DNA of 64,000 bases, taken from Montifringilla adamsi. Taxonomy: Eukaryota; Chordata; Aves; Passeriformes; Passeridae. Every line of letters begins with the position of its first letter. Within the stretch, counting starts at the first letter, position 1. This document shows positions 52,301 through 63,060 of this stretch, one piece after another. Location of the stretch: NCBI GenBank assembly GCA_017590115.1, contig JAGGNK010007559.1, positions 880,076-944,075 of the forward strand, given 5' to 3'. The notes below the pieces were generated by a model. That model was not told the origin of the DNA, ran no database searches, and saw only the letters and a program-made list of their open reading frames with translations. The position numbers and the translations under genes were made by a program.

Positions 52301-55300
52301 AGCTGTGATGGAGAAGGCAGCACTGGGCTTTGCTGAGCATTAAATATTGATAGCAAAATGATGAAAGTGCTCCTGGAGCAGGGCTGACCCATTTAGACAA
52401 AAAACTTCCTTAGGGCTGAGCTGCTTCTGCAGTGTGGCAGTGGAGAGTCCCTTGGTGCTGTCCCCTGCTCGTCCTGGTCACCCAGGGAATCCATGGCTGG
52501 GCCCTGGCAGGGTCAGTCCTGCAGGGAGACAGAAAATCCTTAAAAAGGTTGGAAAAGCCCTCTGAGTCCATCAGATCCAACCATTCCCTCAGCTCTGCCG
52601 AGGCCATTGAGCCACGTCCCCAGGTGCCACATCCATGTGGGTTTGGAGCCCTTCCAGGGATGTGTTGGGAACGCTGCCCTTCAGCTGGTGAGCAGGAGAA
52701 GCCTGAGCCACTTCCAGCTTGAGCAGGACTTAAACTTGGGATTGAGGAGCTGGAATTCCGTGATCCTTGCGGGCTCCTTCCAGCTCGGGATGTTTTATTC
52801 TTCCCCATGATTCTAAACTTTTCCTTATGGGCTAATTTATGGGCTTGGAGCATCCTGGCTGTAGCTGGAGTGTGCTCAGAGGGCAGAAAAGGGACCTTGT
52901 TCCTGTTGCCTCTTCCCCCAGCACACCGAGCAGGGCCGTGTCCTGGAGACCTTGTGCTTTGCATTAGTTTCATTTTTGGCAGCTGAATAAAGCCGTGCCA
53001 ATCCCGGAGAGCTGAGTGGTATTACCCAGGGAATTCAGCTCAGTGGAACAAAGCAAAGCCCTTTCAACCCTTGGCTGCCAGGTTTTGTGGCTGTGTTTTT
53101 CTGAACTCTGCCCAGGCAGCCCATGGAAGGCAAACAACTTGTTGGTGCTGCTGAGGGGGCAAAATCTGGGGAGAATGAGATTTGCTTTCACTACCACAGT
53201 GCTACTGAATGTTTGCCTTGCAGTTAGTGTCCTGCAAGCCTGGATTCACCTGTCCTGTGGGGGACAGAGCTCCTGGTGCCCCCAGGGAGGGGATGAGCCC
53301 TGTGCTGCCAGGGGAGCAGCTCCAGCACATCCCTGGTGTGAGGGGTGATGCTGTTGAGCCATTCCATGGCACAAATCTGTTAATTTCCCACTGTTTCTCC
53401 TTGGCGGATCTCGGGCTCTCACCTGGAGGGGGGTGTGAAGGCTCTGGAGTCACCTTCCCTTCCCACCCTGGGAGTGAGAGAAGGGCTTGGAAAAGGCTAT
53501 TTTTATCTCTGGAGTGAGGAGCCCTTTTCCCCGCTCTCATCCTGCCAGGCTGTTTTTGTTGGAGGCTCCAGACAATGTTTTAAAAACATTCACTTTCAGC
53601 AAACTTCCTCCTGGGGGTTGGAGAATTTTATTTGGCCAGCACAGAGTCACCTTCCCGCTCCTTCAGCCGCTCCACAAACCCCTTTGGGGGCTTTTATCTC
53701 TTTATTTGTTGCTTTAAAACATCTCTTGTGGATCGGCAGGGAGCAGGACCTGCCCTGAGCAGTGCCAGGGCAGGGTTGTGCTTTGATTCCCTCTGCTTTG
53801 GGCAAGATGTGCTGAGTTTTGGACGGTGCTTTGTCTGGGGATCCTGTTCCATCTTTAATTCCCCGGGTTTCATGCTCAGGACGATGTGTTTACACGGGCA
53901 CTGCTGAGAAAATCACACTATTTACATATCCCTGTGCACGTCCTCGTACACAAACACTGCTCTGAACCTGCAAACCGCCCAAAAATCTCCTCCCTGCAGA
54001 CATTCTGCCAACGTTTCTGCTGTTTAACTATTGCTCAGCCTCAGAGTGCTCGGGCTGAGCCTGAGCGTGGGGCTGTGTCCCTGTCCCTGCCCTGGGCAGG
54101 GGAATTGTCCCTGTCCCTGCCCTGGGCAGTGATGCCAGCCTCTGCTGCTCTGTGGGATAGCCCAGGTGGGTTTGGGCTGGAGTTAAACCTGATGTGGGCA
54201 GGATGGAGCAATCCTGGCAGTGGTAATTAACTGCTGTGCAATTGTCTCCTACACGTTGGAGAACACCTGGCTTGTTGCTACAGGTTCATTTTCTCCTTTC
54301 ACGCTGAGTACATCCACCAAACTGCTCTGAGCTGCCCCAAAACAGCTTCCAGGGGCCCTGGTGTTGGCCTGCAGCCTTAATTAGCGGGGCAGCTCCTCAT
54401 TAGCCTCGTCAATCTTCTGCCCTTTGCAGTTGTGGCTGCCGCTGTGAGGACCTGGGGGCTGCTGGGGACAGGCTTTGGGGACATTGCAGCCATCCTCAGC
54501 CTGGAAGGATGAGCAGATTCCTCCTGAAATAGCAGCCCTGGGGTGATGCCACCCCTCTGATGGGTTCCCCACACAGGGTCCTGCCCAGAGGAACCCTAAA
54601 AGGGCTGCCCGGAGCCAGGAGGGCTCTGGCTGAGCCCTGCACACGTGGGGAGAAAATTCAGCTGTCAGACTCGAGTGGCGGGCAGCAGGAACTGGGATAA
54701 AAATGCCTCAGGCAGAAAATGAGCTTTATAGTGTTCGGGCAGCCTCAGATGAGGTGACAGATGCTTAATCAGCTTATTCCCCTAAGTGTCTGCCTGTCTT
54801 CCCTCCCTGCCCGGGCTGGGGCTCTGCCAGCAGCCTGGGGGTGCAGAGCCCCCGTTCCCAGCAGGAATGCCCGTGGTGCATCCCCCACCAGGGGCATTCG
54901 GACCCGGAGATCCATTTCCTTGGTGGGAGGGTGTCCCCAAGGTGGGGCAGGGCACTGGGACCAGCTCTGGGGCTGGGCCCGGTGCAGAGGATGCCCGGGA
55001 GGGACTGGGGGCATGTGCCCCTGGGACTGGGGGCTGTGCCCCTGGGACTGGGGCATGTGCCCCTGGGAGTGGGGGCAGGTGCCCCTGGGAGTGGGGGCAT
55101 GTGCCCCTGGCAATGGGAGCTGTGGCCCTGGCAATGGGAGCTGTGGCCCTGGCAATGGGAGCTGTGCCTGGCAATGGGCTGGGGTGAGGGCTGTGGCTGC
55201 ACAGAGCACACAAAGAGCTCTTTTTCTTCTCCTGATCCGGGGAGCTGTGGCCCTGGCAATGGGAGCTGTGCCCCGAGAATGGGGCTGTGCCCCTGGCAAT

Positions 55301-58108
55301 GGGCTGGGGTGAGGGCTGTGGCTGCACAGAGCACACAAAGAGCTCTTTTTCTTCTCCTGATCCGATTATTCCTTCCCCCATCTGAGCTGAGGCCTTTGGG
55401 GCGAGGCAGGGAAGCTCAGGCAGCGCTCACCCCCACCCTGGGCAGGTGGGCAGTGCCCCCGAGGGACCCCGGTGGCATTCCTGGCACAGCTCAGGGGGCG
55501 TGGGGGACTCTGCTCTGCCTCATCCTGCCTGCACATTTGGGATCCTGCTCTTCAGCCCTTCCTGCTCGTCCCTGATGGGCTGGGCTGCTGCTCTCCGTGG
55601 CCATCCTGGGAGTGGGACATCACCTGCCACCATCCCCAGGTCTTGGGTCACCTCCCTGCTTGCTGTGAGGGCTGGTGCTGCCCCGAACAGCCCCTACAGT
55701 TGCTATTATGGTTATTTTTGCTATATCTGATAATTCTCTGGTTGGGGCATTCACTTTCCTCTCCTGGGAAGCATCTGGTGCTGGGGCACTGCAGAGCCCC
55801 CTCGTTCTTGTCCCTCGTGTGCTCAGACCCAGCGTGGTCTTCCTCAACGGAGCTGCAGGATGAGGGAGGATCCTGGGGCCTCTTCAGGGAGCTGGGAGGA
55901 TTTTTTTGCTCTCTTTTTGTGCTTATGAGGACAGAGCTGAGCACGGAGCTGTTCACTCCGCTCCCCATCATCCCTGCTAATCCCAACCGTGTTCTCTTCC
56001 CTTTAGACCATCATGGAGCAGTTCAATCCCAGCCTCAGGAATTTCATTTCTATGGGGAAGACCTATGAAAAAGCCTTAGCAAGTAAGTGACACTGGGGCT
56101 GCCAGGCTGGGGAGGGGGAAAGCTGCAAAACCTTTGGGTTTTGGTGGAAAATCTTCGGGTTTTTGTTGAAAAGTTCCATGTTCCCACAGGGAAGGAACTG
56201 GGAGGGTGATGATCTGCAAGGCCATGGATGCAGGAGGGATTCCAGGGAGAAAATGCTGGGAGGCAGCAGGATAACAAAACACATCTGCAAACAGTTCAAC
56301 TTTAAATGTTTGTTTAAAGTACTGAGAATTGAGGTTTTAAGCTCTGTTTAAAGAGGTGCTATTGAAATGTTTAAATTGCCCAGAAGAATGAAGAGAAGGG
56401 AAAAGCCTGAAAGTCTTGATGGCAGCTCCTGATTGGGAATGCAGGGTCCTATTGGGAGCCATTAGGGAGGTGTAGATTTAAGTGATCAAAAGGAAGCTAG
56501 GAATTGATTAAAGCCCAAAATGGGCTATTTTGACTTAAACTGGCTTTGTGCACTGCCTGGGCCCTCCTCAGCTGGGTTTTAGGGAGGTTTAAGCTTTGCT
56601 CAACCCAGAGCTGTGTTTTTCCACGGAGGGCTCTGCTCCCTTCAGAGCTGCACGTGTCTCCTGGATTTTATTTTTGAATAATGTCTCCTGGATTTCATTT
56701 TTGAATAATCCCAGCGAAAATGCCCATGGGGCAGAGTCTGTCATCACCTTCAGCCGGGGTGGGGGGGGGGGGGGGGGAAACCCCTTTGGGGTTGGGGCCC
56801 CGACTTTTGGGGGGGGACCGGGGGGGGGGGGGGGGGGGGGGGGAAGGAAATCCCTTTGGTGTTTGGGACCCGACTTTTGGGGGAGGATCCTGCTCCCTGC
56901 CTGCAGCACCTTTCCTTTCCCACAAGCCAAGTGAGGCTCCTGGCTGTTCCCAGGAGGATTTTTAAGCCCTCCCCCTGTTCCCAGGTGCTGGGCACTGGTT
57001 TGAGCTGGGATTTAATGGCTCACCCGGCCATGGGCACTGGTTTGAGCTGGGATTTAATGGCTCACCCACCGTGACGGGGAGGTGCCCGTCCAGCCCCGCT
57101 GCTCGGGGCTGTGACCTCTGATCCCCAGGGAAGGGGCACAGGGCACCCTCCCCACAGGCAGCAGCTTCCAGAAATTCCAGGGGCACAGGGCACCCTCCCC
57201 ACAGGCAGCAGCTTTCCCAAAATTCCAGGGGTTCCCAGCAGAGTGGGGTTCATGGTTTGGGGCTGCTTTTCCCTGCTGGTTCCCTCCTGGCAGCACAGGC
57301 AGGGTCTGACAGAGGGAAGAGCTGCTGACCCTTGGGACCGTGTTTTTTATTTATTCTTCTGAAATATTCTCCTGATATTTAACTACCTGGGAGGTGGAGC
57401 TGTTTGTCCCATGCTGTCCTGTGCCACCAGCCACGGCACTTTGGGATAACCACTGGGATCACTGGCTTTGTGCTTTTCCCACATCCCTGCTGTGCAGCCA
57501 AGGATCTTCCTGTAATTTTTAACTTTGCTTGGGTTATCCTTCCCCTGGATCCCCGAGCTGGGGGCAGCTGGAGGAAGTGCAGAGCCCAGGAGGCAGAGCA
57601 GAGGCAGCGTTGGAAGGCTGGAGCTGGGGCTGTACAGCGTGTTCTGTGATTAGAGGAAACCCCCTGCTTATCTGATTAGAGTCAAGTGTGGAGCTGGAAT
57701 GTCAACAAACAAGGCTGAACTATAATGAAAGTCTGTGATATTCAATTATTCTGCAGTGATTTCTCCCAGCAGCCTGATGCTTGCACTGCAATGAAAACCA
57801 CCACAGTCCTGCATGGCCCTTTTTAAATCCTAAATTACCCTGTAATCTCACTGCTCCAGCTCTCTTTGCTGCTTTTCCTCTGTTTGTTGTGTGCTCCCTC
57901 CCCGTGGGGTTGAGCCCTTTGAGGTAATGCCTATTTTAGTGTCCAGAGTCTCCTCAGTGCCCCAGAAGTTCTAACAGCCTTTAAGGAAAGCATAATCTCC
58001 ATTTTTTTGGTGCTTTTTTAGGCATGACCTACGCAGCAAAGGGGTACTTTGATGCTCTGGTGAAGATGGGAGAGCTGGCCAGTGAAAGCCAAGGGTCGAA
58101 AGAATTGG
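48894..58108 (+). CDS. BAIAP2: BAIAP2 (IRSp53), first three coding exons, 3'-partial
   Basis: BAIAP2 is an I-BAR (IMD) protein that bends membranes outward and couples Rac1/Cdc42 to WAVE, Mena and Eps8 in filopodia, lamellipodia and dendritic spines. Exons: 48894 (or 48918)-48965, 56007-56082 and 58022-58108, phases 0, 1 and 1. They encode RSEEVHRLTENVYK, TIMEQFNPSLRNFISMGKTY, EKALASMTYAAKGYFDALVK and MGELASESQGSKELG, the first helix region of the IMD. The match to human BAIAP2 is close and clearly better than to the paralogue BAIAP2L1. The remaining IMD, CRIB and SH3 parts lie beyond the window. Confidence 0.96.
52535..52760 (-). mobile_element. CR1 LINE fragment
   Basis: GGTTGGAAAAGCCCTCTGAG, ATCAGATCCAACCATTCCCT and CCCCAGGTGCCACATCCATG place it in the same subfamily as 4118. 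It lies in BAIAP2 intron 1. Confidence 0.75.
55000..55364 (+). repeat. 18-21-bp minisatellite with 125-bp duplication
   Basis: Units of CCCCTGGGACTGGGGGC and CCCTGGCAATGGGAGCTGTGG lead into a segment present twice with offset 125 bp (about 55115-55239 and 55240-55364), ending CTTTTTCTTCTCCTGATCCG both times. Confidence 0.9.
56007..56082 (+). CDS. BAIAP2: BAIAP2 exon 2
   Basis: The acceptor TCCCTTTAG ends 56006; the donor is GTAAGT at 56083. It encodes TIMEQFNPSLRNFISMGKTY then EKALA (phase 1), the start of the I-BAR helix bundle. Human has IAMGKNYEKALA, so two or three conservative changes. Confidence 0.97.
56756..56885 (+). repeat. Two poly-G tracts in duplicated 60-bp units
   Basis: G runs of 17 (56761-56777) and 24 (56820-56843) each precede CCCTTTGG...CCCGACTTTTGGGGG. 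It lies in BAIAP2 intron 2. It may be a real G-rich structure or a sequencing/assembly artefact. Confidence 0.8.
56990..57235 (+). repeat. Two small direct duplications
   Basis: A 42-bp-offset pair (GGCACTGGTTTGAGCTGGGA at 56991 and 57033) and a 47-bp-offset pair (GGGGCACAGGGCACCCTCCC at 57133 and 57180). Confidence 0.9.
58022..58108 (+). CDS. BAIAP2: BAIAP2 exon 3
   Basis: The acceptor CTTTTTTAG ends 58021; the donor is GTAAGT at 58109. It encodes SMTYAAKGYFDALVKMGELA, then SESQGSKEL, nearly as in human (GVTY replaced by SMTY). It ends in phase 1; the next exon should complete Gly and read DVLFQMAEVH, which I do not find in the window. Confidence 0.97.
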
Positions 58109-58689
58109 GTAAGTCCCCAGTTTGCTGCTAAATGGAGATTTCTGGAGATTCCCAGCCCAGGAGTGAAACAGATCTTTGGTGCTGCTGGGGAGCACAAGCT
58201 CAGAGTGGAGGTAGTCCTGTCTCAGTGGTAGCAGGGTCTCTGGATTAACTGCTGATGCAGTTTGGAAAACCCCCTGATAGTCTCAGTGTCAGGGCTCTGG
58301 CTCGTGCTGGTTTTGGAGACCAGCTTTGTGGTGGCTTTTTCTCACTTGGAGAAGGAGAAGCAGCAGATTTTGACTGGAGAGCTGGGGCTGAGCTGCCCCT
58401 CAGGGGCCTCTGGAGGGGCAGGGGCAGCTGGGCTGTGCTGCTGGAGGTCACCCTGTGCTGGTGGGGCTGGGGTTGTGCCCTGCTGCAGCAGCTCTGCCCT
58501 GCTGGAGCCTCCCTGTGCCCAGTGCCAGGGACTGGTGTTTGCCCAATCGATGGCAAACATCACGAGCTGTGACTCTGCTGCCTCCTTCCCCTTTCTCACA
58601 CTTAGTTCCCAGGAAATCCTTTCAAGGGCAGCTGCTTTTTCCATCCTCCCTATTGCCCAGGCATCCTCCTGTGTCCTCCCTCCTCACAG

Positions 58690-58980
58690 CTGTGGTCTGA
58701 GGGGACCCTCCAAGGTCTCCCCATGGTTTGAGGGGACCCTCCCCATTCCCCCCATGGTTTGAGGTGACTGTCCCAGCTCCCCCAACAGTGTGAGGTGGCT
58801 CTCTCAGCTCCCCCATGCTCTGAGATGACTCTCCCACCCCCCGCCCCCCGTGGTTTGAGGTGACTGTCCCTGGTGCCCCCATGGTCTGAGGTGACTCTCC
58901 CACCTCCCCCCATGGTCTGAGGTGATCCTCCAAGGTCCCCCCCATGGTTTGAGGTGGCTCTCCCAGCTCCCCCTGGGCTG
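58690..58980 (+). repeat. Degenerate 36-bp x8 minisatellite
   Basis: Units share CCCCCATGGTTTGAGGTGAC followed by TCTCCCAGCT variants. Confidence 0.9.
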
Positions 58981-59961
58981 CTGCACCTTGTTAAGGCTCT
59001 CATGGAGTGAGATGTGCCTTGCTGTGGTGTCTGTGCAGTCCCAGGTGAAGCCCTCCTCCCCCTCCATCTCTCCCGCAGCTCTGGCTCAGCCATGGCAAAG
59101 TGCTCATTAAAGCATCTCTCCGGGGCAGGCAATTAACAGAGAGGTTGTGCTGAAACGACTCTGAAGGCTGAAGGAGCCGGGGAGCAGCCCCTGGGCTCTG
59201 GATTTGGAGTCAGACCCCGCTCCCCCAGCCCTGCTGCTGCCGGGGAATTGTGCTGGGAGAGCAGTAAGTGTCTATGGAAACCGAGTCGTGGATTAGAGCT
59301 GCCTGGAGCAATCTGCTGCTGTTTAATAAATAAAACAAAGAGCCCTGTGTGCTGCGAGGGCTGCAGAGCCTGGAGGAGCTGCTGCTGCTCTCTGGGGCTG
59401 AGCACAGCCAGCTCTGCCCTCCTGCAGGGAGCTCTGGGGCAGCCTGGGCAGAGGGCAGGAGCCCGGGGAGCCTCACCCTGCCGGCTCTGCAGAGCAGCTC
59501 CAGCTTTGCTCACACTGCACACCTGGATTTGGGCACCTCTGGCCCTGGTTCCTCACCGAAGGACAGGGGTTTGATGTCCTTGGTGGCTTCTCCCCACGCG
59601 TGGCTGGAGTATTTTGGGGTGTAAAGTGTTCCCAAATCACTGCTCCCTCCCCTCCTGTGGTCACATCCCAGGGAGGCTCCTGTGCTCCCCAGCCTCTGCT
59701 CTGCTGATCCTGCTGAGATTTGCTGTGGCGGCTGCTCCACAGGGCAGGAGAAAGTGGAGATAAAATTTCTGGCTGCAGGTCAGTGGAGCTGATAACAGCT
59801 GGGACACAGCCCCCTGCCAGCAGATGTGCAAACAGGGGCTGAGAGCTGGGCTGGCCAGAGCTGGGCTGGCCAGAGCTGCAGCTTTTCCTGGGAACACCTT
59901 TGCCTTGTCACTCCCTGGGCTGGCAGTGCTGATAGTGAGATAACCTATTTCTGGGTTATTT

Positions 59962-60110
59962 CACAGCATCCCAGACTGCTTTGGGCTGGAAGGGATCTCA
60001 AAGCCCATCCAGTGCCACCCCTGCCATGGCAGGGACACCTCCCACTGTCCCACGCTGCTCCAAGCCCTGTCCAGCCTGGCCTGGGACACTTCCAGGGATG
60101 GAGAATTCAT
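59962..60110 (-). mobile_element. CR1 LINE fragment
   Basis: TTTGGGCTGGAAGGGATCTC, CCTGCCATGGCAGGGACACC and CTGGGACACTTCCAGGGATG mark a minus-strand CR1 in BAIAP2 intron 3. Confidence 0.85.
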
Positions 60111-61274
60111 TTTAGAACAGTAAATAGGAATTCTCTTAATTGCTGCTTCCATTGATGGTGTGTCCCCAGCTCCCTCCCTGAGTGGGATTTTCTCCCATGA
60201 GTTTATAGGGAAAACTGCTCCAAGGTGTCAGCCCGGGCCGTGGAGTGCTCTGCTCAGGATTTCAGCTCATCTTCCCAGCCTCCACGAAGAAAAACCGGGG
60301 AGAATTGTTTTTTCTCCAAAGCCCTCTCTTTGCTGAGCTGGGTGCTTTTTCCTGGTGTCCCTTCTGGCACAGGAGTGTCCCAAGCCCAGCCCTGGGAGGC
60401 AGGGGAGCTGCAGCTCTGTGTCCTGGAACAGGGAGCCCTCTGGAGCACAGCTCTGGGCTCAGCTGCTCAGCACGGGGCATTTTTCCTGAATTCCCCATGA
60501 GATTTTGGGAGCTGTGTGCAGACAGGATAATCCTGTGTGGGAAAGGAAGGGTGGCAGTAAGAGCAGCAGTAATGCCCCGAGCTGTAATCGGCTCTGGGGG
60601 CTCGGTTCCCAGGGGCTGCTGGCTGTCTGAACCCCCCTGCTGGGCCTTGGGGGCAGAGCCGAGGTTTTGGAGTGCTCCCAACCCCGGAGGAGCTGTCATT
60701 GTCCCAGAGCAGCAGGAGTCAGTTTGCCCTGTGCAGTTCCCTGCTGGGATGGGCTCTGTGCTCGCAGGTGCCCTTGAGAGGCTCCCCGGGCTGTTCTGCA
60801 CCCCCTTGGTGCTTGTGGTGGTCTTAGGGAAAATAACCTGCACTGAGGAGCCTGTGTGTGACTAGGGAAGGTTTGCAGCCCCTTCCAAAAGCTCCAGCCT
60901 CATGCATGAGTCCTCAGGTGACTTTGGCCCTTGTCCAGCTCCTGCCTAGGTCCCTTGGATGCTGCTCAAAATGTCATTTATTTTGTCCTTCTTGAAAACT
61001 AGGCCACGGCAAAGTCATGGAAAGGGGTTTTCTTCTGCTGAGCAGAGCTGGAGACATTTCCCCGGGGATGCTGGGGCCGAGCAGGACCTGCAGGAAGAAC
61101 CTCCAGGGCTGGAGGTGCATTTTGCTCAGCTCTGGTTTCTGGAAGGTCCCTTGGAAGAGCGAAGCTGCCCTGGGTGTGACACACGGGGCTGTGAAAGGGC
61201 AGCGCAGGCAGCAATTACTCAGCCATTGTTGAGCTGAAAGGAGCCCCTGGCACATAATGGCTTTTTATTTCCAC

Positions 61275-61430
61275 AGTAAAATCAGGACGTGGCACCTTAA
61301 CGGCTTGGATGAGATTTCACAGCTCATCCAGCTCCACCCCTGCCCATGGGCAGAGACACCTTCCTCGATCCCAGCCCTCTCCAAGCCCTATCCAGCCTGG
61401 CCTGGGACATTTCCATGGATCCAGGGGCAT
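61275..61430 (-). mobile_element. CR1 LINE fragment
   Basis: CACCTTAACGGCTTGGATGA, GCCCATGGGCAGAGACACCT and CCAGCCTGGCCTGGGACATT are CR1 blocks, more diverged than the 59962 copy. Confidence 0.75.
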
Positions 61431-62954
61431 CCCTGGCTTCAGGCTCTCTCTCCCCTGCAGCTCCAGGGTCTGTCCTGGAGGCTTTGTGCTGCACCAGATC
61501 CCCTGGGAGCAGAGATTAACCTGTTAATTGGATTGGGGCTGTTTGGGGCAGGTGCTTCCTGCCCTGCAGAGGTGGGATGTGGATCCCAAGGTGGCCGTGC
61601 AGCCCCAGAGGGCTGGGGGTGGCTGGGTGTGGGTTGGTGCCCACTGGAAGCAGTCAGAGCAGTGCCCAGGGGACACAGAGCTCCAGGAAATGCTTTCCTG
61701 TCATTTGTGGCAGTGTCCCTGCTGTGGAGGTGAGCTCCTGGCTGGGATCCTTTTTGGGGATCCTTTAAATTTGGGCTCAACGCACCTGGCACCTTGTGGG
61801 TGACAGCTTTGTGTGGTGGAGGAAGGGAAGGGGCAGGAATGGGCTGGCTGAGGGTGCAGAGATGCAGGACAGCCCACTGAAAGCCTTCTGCTGCCTCGGG
61901 AAGGGCTTTTCCAGAGCCTCCATCCCTGCCATGAGACAGCCAAGGCTCCTTCTCACCAACCTGTGTTTGGGAGGTGCTGGAGGAGGGTTGTGAATGAGCA
62001 TCTGTGAGGAGCATGTGGCCTGGCAGGGGCTGCCAGCGTGTGTAAGGTCTGGGTTTCACCTTCCCTGGTGATGTGACAGCTTCCAGGCTTCCCAGCTGCC
62101 CTGGCTCCGTGCTGGGGAGGGTCCTGCAGGGATGCTCCCTCCTTTTGTGGGGGCTGGAGGGGTCCTGTGTGTGTCCACGGGCTGGGGTCTGCCGTCCCTC
62201 AGCGTGGAGGGAGCTTGGCAGGTCTGAGGAGGGGTTTTGTGGCCAGCTGCAGGTCCTGGAGGTGTTTGCTCCCCCTCTGGAGCTGCCAGCGTGTCGGATC
62301 ACAGGGGCCAGGCTGGGCAGTGTGAGGGGGTTCCCTGAACCAGTGCCACCAGTACAGCTGCTGCCACAGCACTGGGCTCTGCATCCTGCTACAGATCCGG
62401 GAGTGGCCCCATCCAGGGGGGCTGTGGGGGGCACAGAGCATCCCAGGGTATGCTCTGTGTACAGAGATGTATCCCTGGGTACATCCCAGTGGTGTGCCCC
62501 TGCTGCAAGGCTCAGTGGCTGCTGCCCAGCCTGAGGGCGCCAGTTACCAGGAACGGGGATCCCAAACCAGGGTGCCCTGGGAAGCTTCTGCTGTTCCCTT
62601 TACCTGCTCTCTTAATAAACAAACGAAAAATGCCTCGGGCAGCTCCAGGCGGGGCTGGAGCAGCTCAGGAGTTATCAGCACATCCCAGTCCTCTGGGGCT
62701 GGCAGAAGTGAAACCGTTGTGGAGAGGAAAGGCATGAGTCAGCGAGGAGAAGCTGATTGTTTCCCCGAGCTGATTGTTTCCCCACACTGTGTCCTTCCCC
62801 CTGCACAGGGATCCTGCAGCTCAGAGCCTGGGCCGGGCTGGAAGGGCTCCCTGGCCCTGGGCAGCTGCTCTGTGCCGGGTCTGTGAGCCTGGGGCACGCT
62901 GTGCTGCTCTGAGGGAACACAAAAATACACTGCAGAAGCTTTCAGAGGGATTGC

Positions 62955-63060
62955 TCTGGTTGGAAAAGCCCTCAGGATCACTGAGGCCACCCTTAAACCG
63001 TGCCCCCAGGTGCCACCTCTGCCTGCACCGGGTTTTGCCTTAAATTTAGCTGCATCAGCA
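62955..63060 (-). mobile_element. Short diverged CR1 fragment
   Basis: GGTTGGAAAAGCCCTCAGGA, then CCCCCAGGTGCCACCTCTGC, is consistent with the CR1 subfamily seen at 4118 and 52535. Confidence 0.55.

Larger units (their letters stand above)
48966..56006 (+). other. BAIAP2: BAIAP2 intron 1, 7 kb
   Basis: No exon is seen. It contains a poly(A) run (49612-49629), a CR1 fragment (52535-52760) and a minisatellite plus 125-bp duplication (55000-55364). Low-repeat islands near 50830-51420 and 53880-54310 could be conserved regulatory DNA; the first holds an inverted repeat CCGCCAA...TTGGCGG (50972-50998). Confidence 0.65.

Noticed and set aside
61439..62434. 331-codon minus-strand open frame in BAIAP2 intron 3
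   Set aside because: It contains CR1 sequence at one end and no recognisable domain.
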